NCBI GenBank assembly: GCA_031376305.1
Contig: JANMDM010000295.1
Location: 1 to 7,990 of the forward strand
Length of the DNA stretch: 7,990 nucleotides
Direction: 5' to 3'
DNA from: TMP-24 sp031376305
GTDB taxonomy: Bacteria > Pseudomonadota > Alphaproteobacteria > Rhodobacterales > Rhodobacteraceae
In this document: in pieces, positions 5,801-7,990 of the stretch
Position numbering within the stretch: the first letter of the stretch is position 1
Layout: each line of letters begins with the position of its first letter
Notes under the pieces: model-generated
The model's database searches: none
The model's input: the letters and a program-made list of their open reading frames with translations, nothing else
What the model was told of the DNA's origin: nothing
Translations under genes and position numbers: made by a program

Positions 5801-7990
5801 ATGACATTCGGCAAAGGTTGCCATCTGCATCTGATTGACGGCTCAGCCTTCATCTTTCGGGCCTATCACGCCTTGCCGCCGCTGACCCGCAAGTCGGATG
5901 GTCTGCCGGTGGGGGCCGTTGCGGGGTTTTGCAACCTGCTCTGGGGTGAGCTGACAACCACACGCAGCCAAGAAGCGCCAACCCACCTGGCCGTTATATT
6001 CGATGCCGGGTCCAAGACCTTTCGCAACGATATTTATCCCGCCTATAAGGCCAACCGCCCGGAACTTCCCGAAGATCTGCGACCACAATTCCCGCTGACC
6101 CGCGATGCCACCCGCGCCTTTAACGTCGCCTGCATCGAGGTCGAGGGCTATGAGGCCGACGACATCATCGCCACTTTGGCCCACCGCGCCACTGCGGCAG
6201 GCGGCACGGTGACAATTCTTTCGTCCGACAAGGATCTCATGCAGTTGGTGGGCGACGGCGTCGACATGCTTGACCCGATGAAAAGCAAGCGCATCGGCCC
6301 CGATGAGGTGTTTGAGAAATTCGGTGTGGCCCCCAACCGCGTGGTTGATGTGCAAGCCCTTGCCGGGGATTCGGTGGATAACGTTCCCGGTGCGCCCGGC
6401 ATTGGGATCAAGACGGCGGCCTTGCTCATTCAGGAATACGGCGATCTGGAAACGCTGCTGGACCGTGCGGGCGAGATTTCCCAACCCAAACGCCGCGAAG
6501 CCTTGGTCAACAACGCCGATCTGATCCGCCTGTCCAAACGTCTTGTATCGCTTGATTGCGCTATGCCGCTGGATGTGCCGCTGGATGCGCTGGAATTGAA
6601 AACGCCCGAGCCGGTGGCGGCGATGGCCTTTTTGAATGCCATGGAGTTTCGCACTCTCACCCGCCGCGTTGCCGAAAAGCTGAAGGTAGAGGTGCCGTTG
6701 GTGTCCGAAGCGGCGCTTGCGCCGACCGCACCGGAAGATCTGGCCCTGGTGGCAGAGCGGGTGCCCTTCGATCCGTCGCGTTATGAATGTGTACGCGACA
6801 AAACCGCTCTGGACCTTTGGATCGCGCTGATCCGTGAGCGGGGCTATGTCGCGGTAGATACCGAAACCACCAGCCTTGATGAAATGCGGGCCGACCTTGT
6901 GGGGATTTCGCTGTCAGTTGTGGCGGGCGATGCGTGCTACATCCCCTTGGGTCACACGGCGGGGGGCGGTGATCTTTTCGGCGCATCCGAACGGGTCGCC
7001 GGGCAGATGCCCATGGCCGAGGCGTTGGCGATGTTGAAGCCGGTGCTGGAGGATGACTCGATCCTCAAAATCGGCCAGAACATGAAATATGACTGGAAGA
7101 TCTTTGCCCGCCACGGCATCCGCATCGCACCTTTCGACGACACCATGCTGATGAGCTATGCGATGCACGCCGGTCTGCACAACCACGGCATGGATGGGCT
7201 GTGCGAACGCTATCTGGGCCATAGCCCGATCCCGATCAAAAGCCTGCTGGGTGCGGGCAAGGCGGCGGTGACCTTTGACCGCGTGCCGATTGACGAGGCG
7301 GTGAAATATGCCGCCGAAGACGCCGATGTAACACTCAGGCTTTGGCAGGAGTTCAAGCCGCAGCTGCACCGCGTACAGGTGACGACCGTCTATGAGACGC
7401 TTGAGCGACCGTAGGTGCCGGTGCTGGCCGATATGGAAATGGCCGGGATTCGCGTTGATCCACAGGCGCTGTCACGGATGTCCAACGCTTTTGCACAGAA
7501 GATGGCCGGGCTTGAGGCAGAGATTGAGGCGTTGGCGGGTCAGCCTTTCAACGTCGGCAGCCCCAAGCAACTTGGCGAGATTCTATTTGATAAGATGGGC
7601 CTGCCGGGGGGCGAAAAAGGCAAGACCGGGGCCTATGCGACCGGGGCGGATGTGTTGGAGGATCTGGCCGCCGAAGGCCACGAACTGCCCGCCAGGGTGC
7701 TGGACTGGCGCCAGCTCGCAAAGTTGAAATCGACCTACACTGACGCCTTACAAGATCACGTCCACCCCGATACTGGCCGTGTGCATACGTCCTATTCCAT
7801 TGCCGGGGCCAACACCGGGCGGCTGGCCTCGACCGACCCCAACTTGCAAAACATCCCGGTGCGCACTGAGGAAGGCCGCCGCATCCGCGAAGCGTTTGTG
7901 GCCGGTCCCGGCATGCGTCTGGTCAGCCTTGATTACAGCCAGATCGAGTTGCGCATCCTCGCCCATGTCGCCGATATTCCGGCACTGAAG
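5801..7990 (+). pseudogene. polA: DNA polymerase I, interrupted by an in-frame amber codon (3' end off window)
   Basis: Pol I fills gaps and removes RNA primers in replication and excision repair. Numbering from the ATG at 5801, 730 codons fit before the edge, with TAG at codon 538. The 5'-3' exonuclease is complete: LIDGSAFIFRAYHALPP from residue 11, EGYEADD, and the helix-3-turn-helix with GDSVDN (189-194). The 3'-5' proofreading domain keeps D353 and E355 (DTET), D431 (NMKYDW), and Y503 and D507 (YAAED). After the stop the same frame runs on with KLKSTYTDAL, TGRLASTDPNLQNIPVR and motif A DYSQIELR, whose metal-binding D711 aligns with E. coli D705. Y503 aligns with E. coli Y497, so there is no net indel across the stop. 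As written, the product is a 537-residue double exonuclease without polymerase. Motifs B and C lie beyond the window. It could be a genuine nonsense allele, a sequence error, or a split gene. Confidence 0.9.
7412..7414 (+). other. Premature amber stop (TAG) within polA
   Basis: The context is CTT GAG CGA CCG TAG GTG CCG GTG CTG, read as LERP-stop-VPVL. Pol I proteins normally have leucine here (E. coli has MPLVPVL), so TTG to TAG is a one-base explanation; CTG would need two changes. A GTG codon follows the stop immediately. The frame stays open for 192 codons to the window edge. Confidence 0.9.

Noticed and set aside
5704..5838. Open frame continuing about 45 codons past the zinc-finger stop, including a 27-codon ATG frame at 5755
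   Set aside because: No ribosome binding site stands before 5755, the sequence shows no conserved motif, and such a short open run is expected by chance; it also runs into the polA start in another frame.
5843..6484. Minus-strand open frame of about 213 codons opposite polA
   Set aside because: It is antisense to the conserved 5'-3' exonuclease domain and has no recognisable motif.

Overview
The window looks like a chromosomal stretch from an alphaproteobacterium, most likely of the Rhodobacteraceae/Roseobacter group. The GC content is fairly high by eye. The Nth, adenosine kinase, HIT and PolA proteins resemble that group as I remember it; no search was run. Most of the content is ordinary housekeeping and DNA-repair genes. 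I see no insertion sequence, phage gene, CRISPR array, tRNA or rRNA.

Layout from left to right. At 1-716 (minus strand) lies the 5' part of an Ada-like gene, an AraC-type helix-turn-helix fused to an O6-methylguanine-DNA methyltransferase; it is cut by the window edge before its active-site cysteine. A 140-bp divergent spacer follows. Then come nth (endonuclease III, 857-1501) and a PfkB-family adenosine kinase (1498-2490), joined by an ATGA overlap. Converging on them with a 10-bp gap is a family-2 sulfotransferase on the minus strand (2501-3319). An AT-rich 148-bp spacer separates it from a divergent GT14 'Branch'-type glycosyltransferase with a long uncharacterised C-terminal part (3468-5045). 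A HIT-family protein (5055-5435) follows 9 bp downstream, then a 60-residue CHCC zinc-finger protein (5521-5703), then polA (5801 to beyond the right edge).

How the genes relate. The Ada-like protein, Nth and Pol I are all DNA repair enzymes (alkylation reversal, oxidised-base excision, gap filling). The sulfotransferase and glycosyltransferase sit back to back across one regulatory region. They plausibly act on one surface glycan, which is an inference from position and family.

The most striking point is that polA is interrupted by an in-frame TAG at 7412-7414. The stop falls at the junction between the 3'-5' exonuclease and polymerase domains. The frame stays open and conserved on both sides with no indel, so this is either a nonsense mutation, a base-calling error, or (less likely) a split gene restarting at the GTG directly after the stop. 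The next most interesting item is the glycosyltransferase/sulfotransferase pair. I do not see convincing evidence of a wholly new system here.
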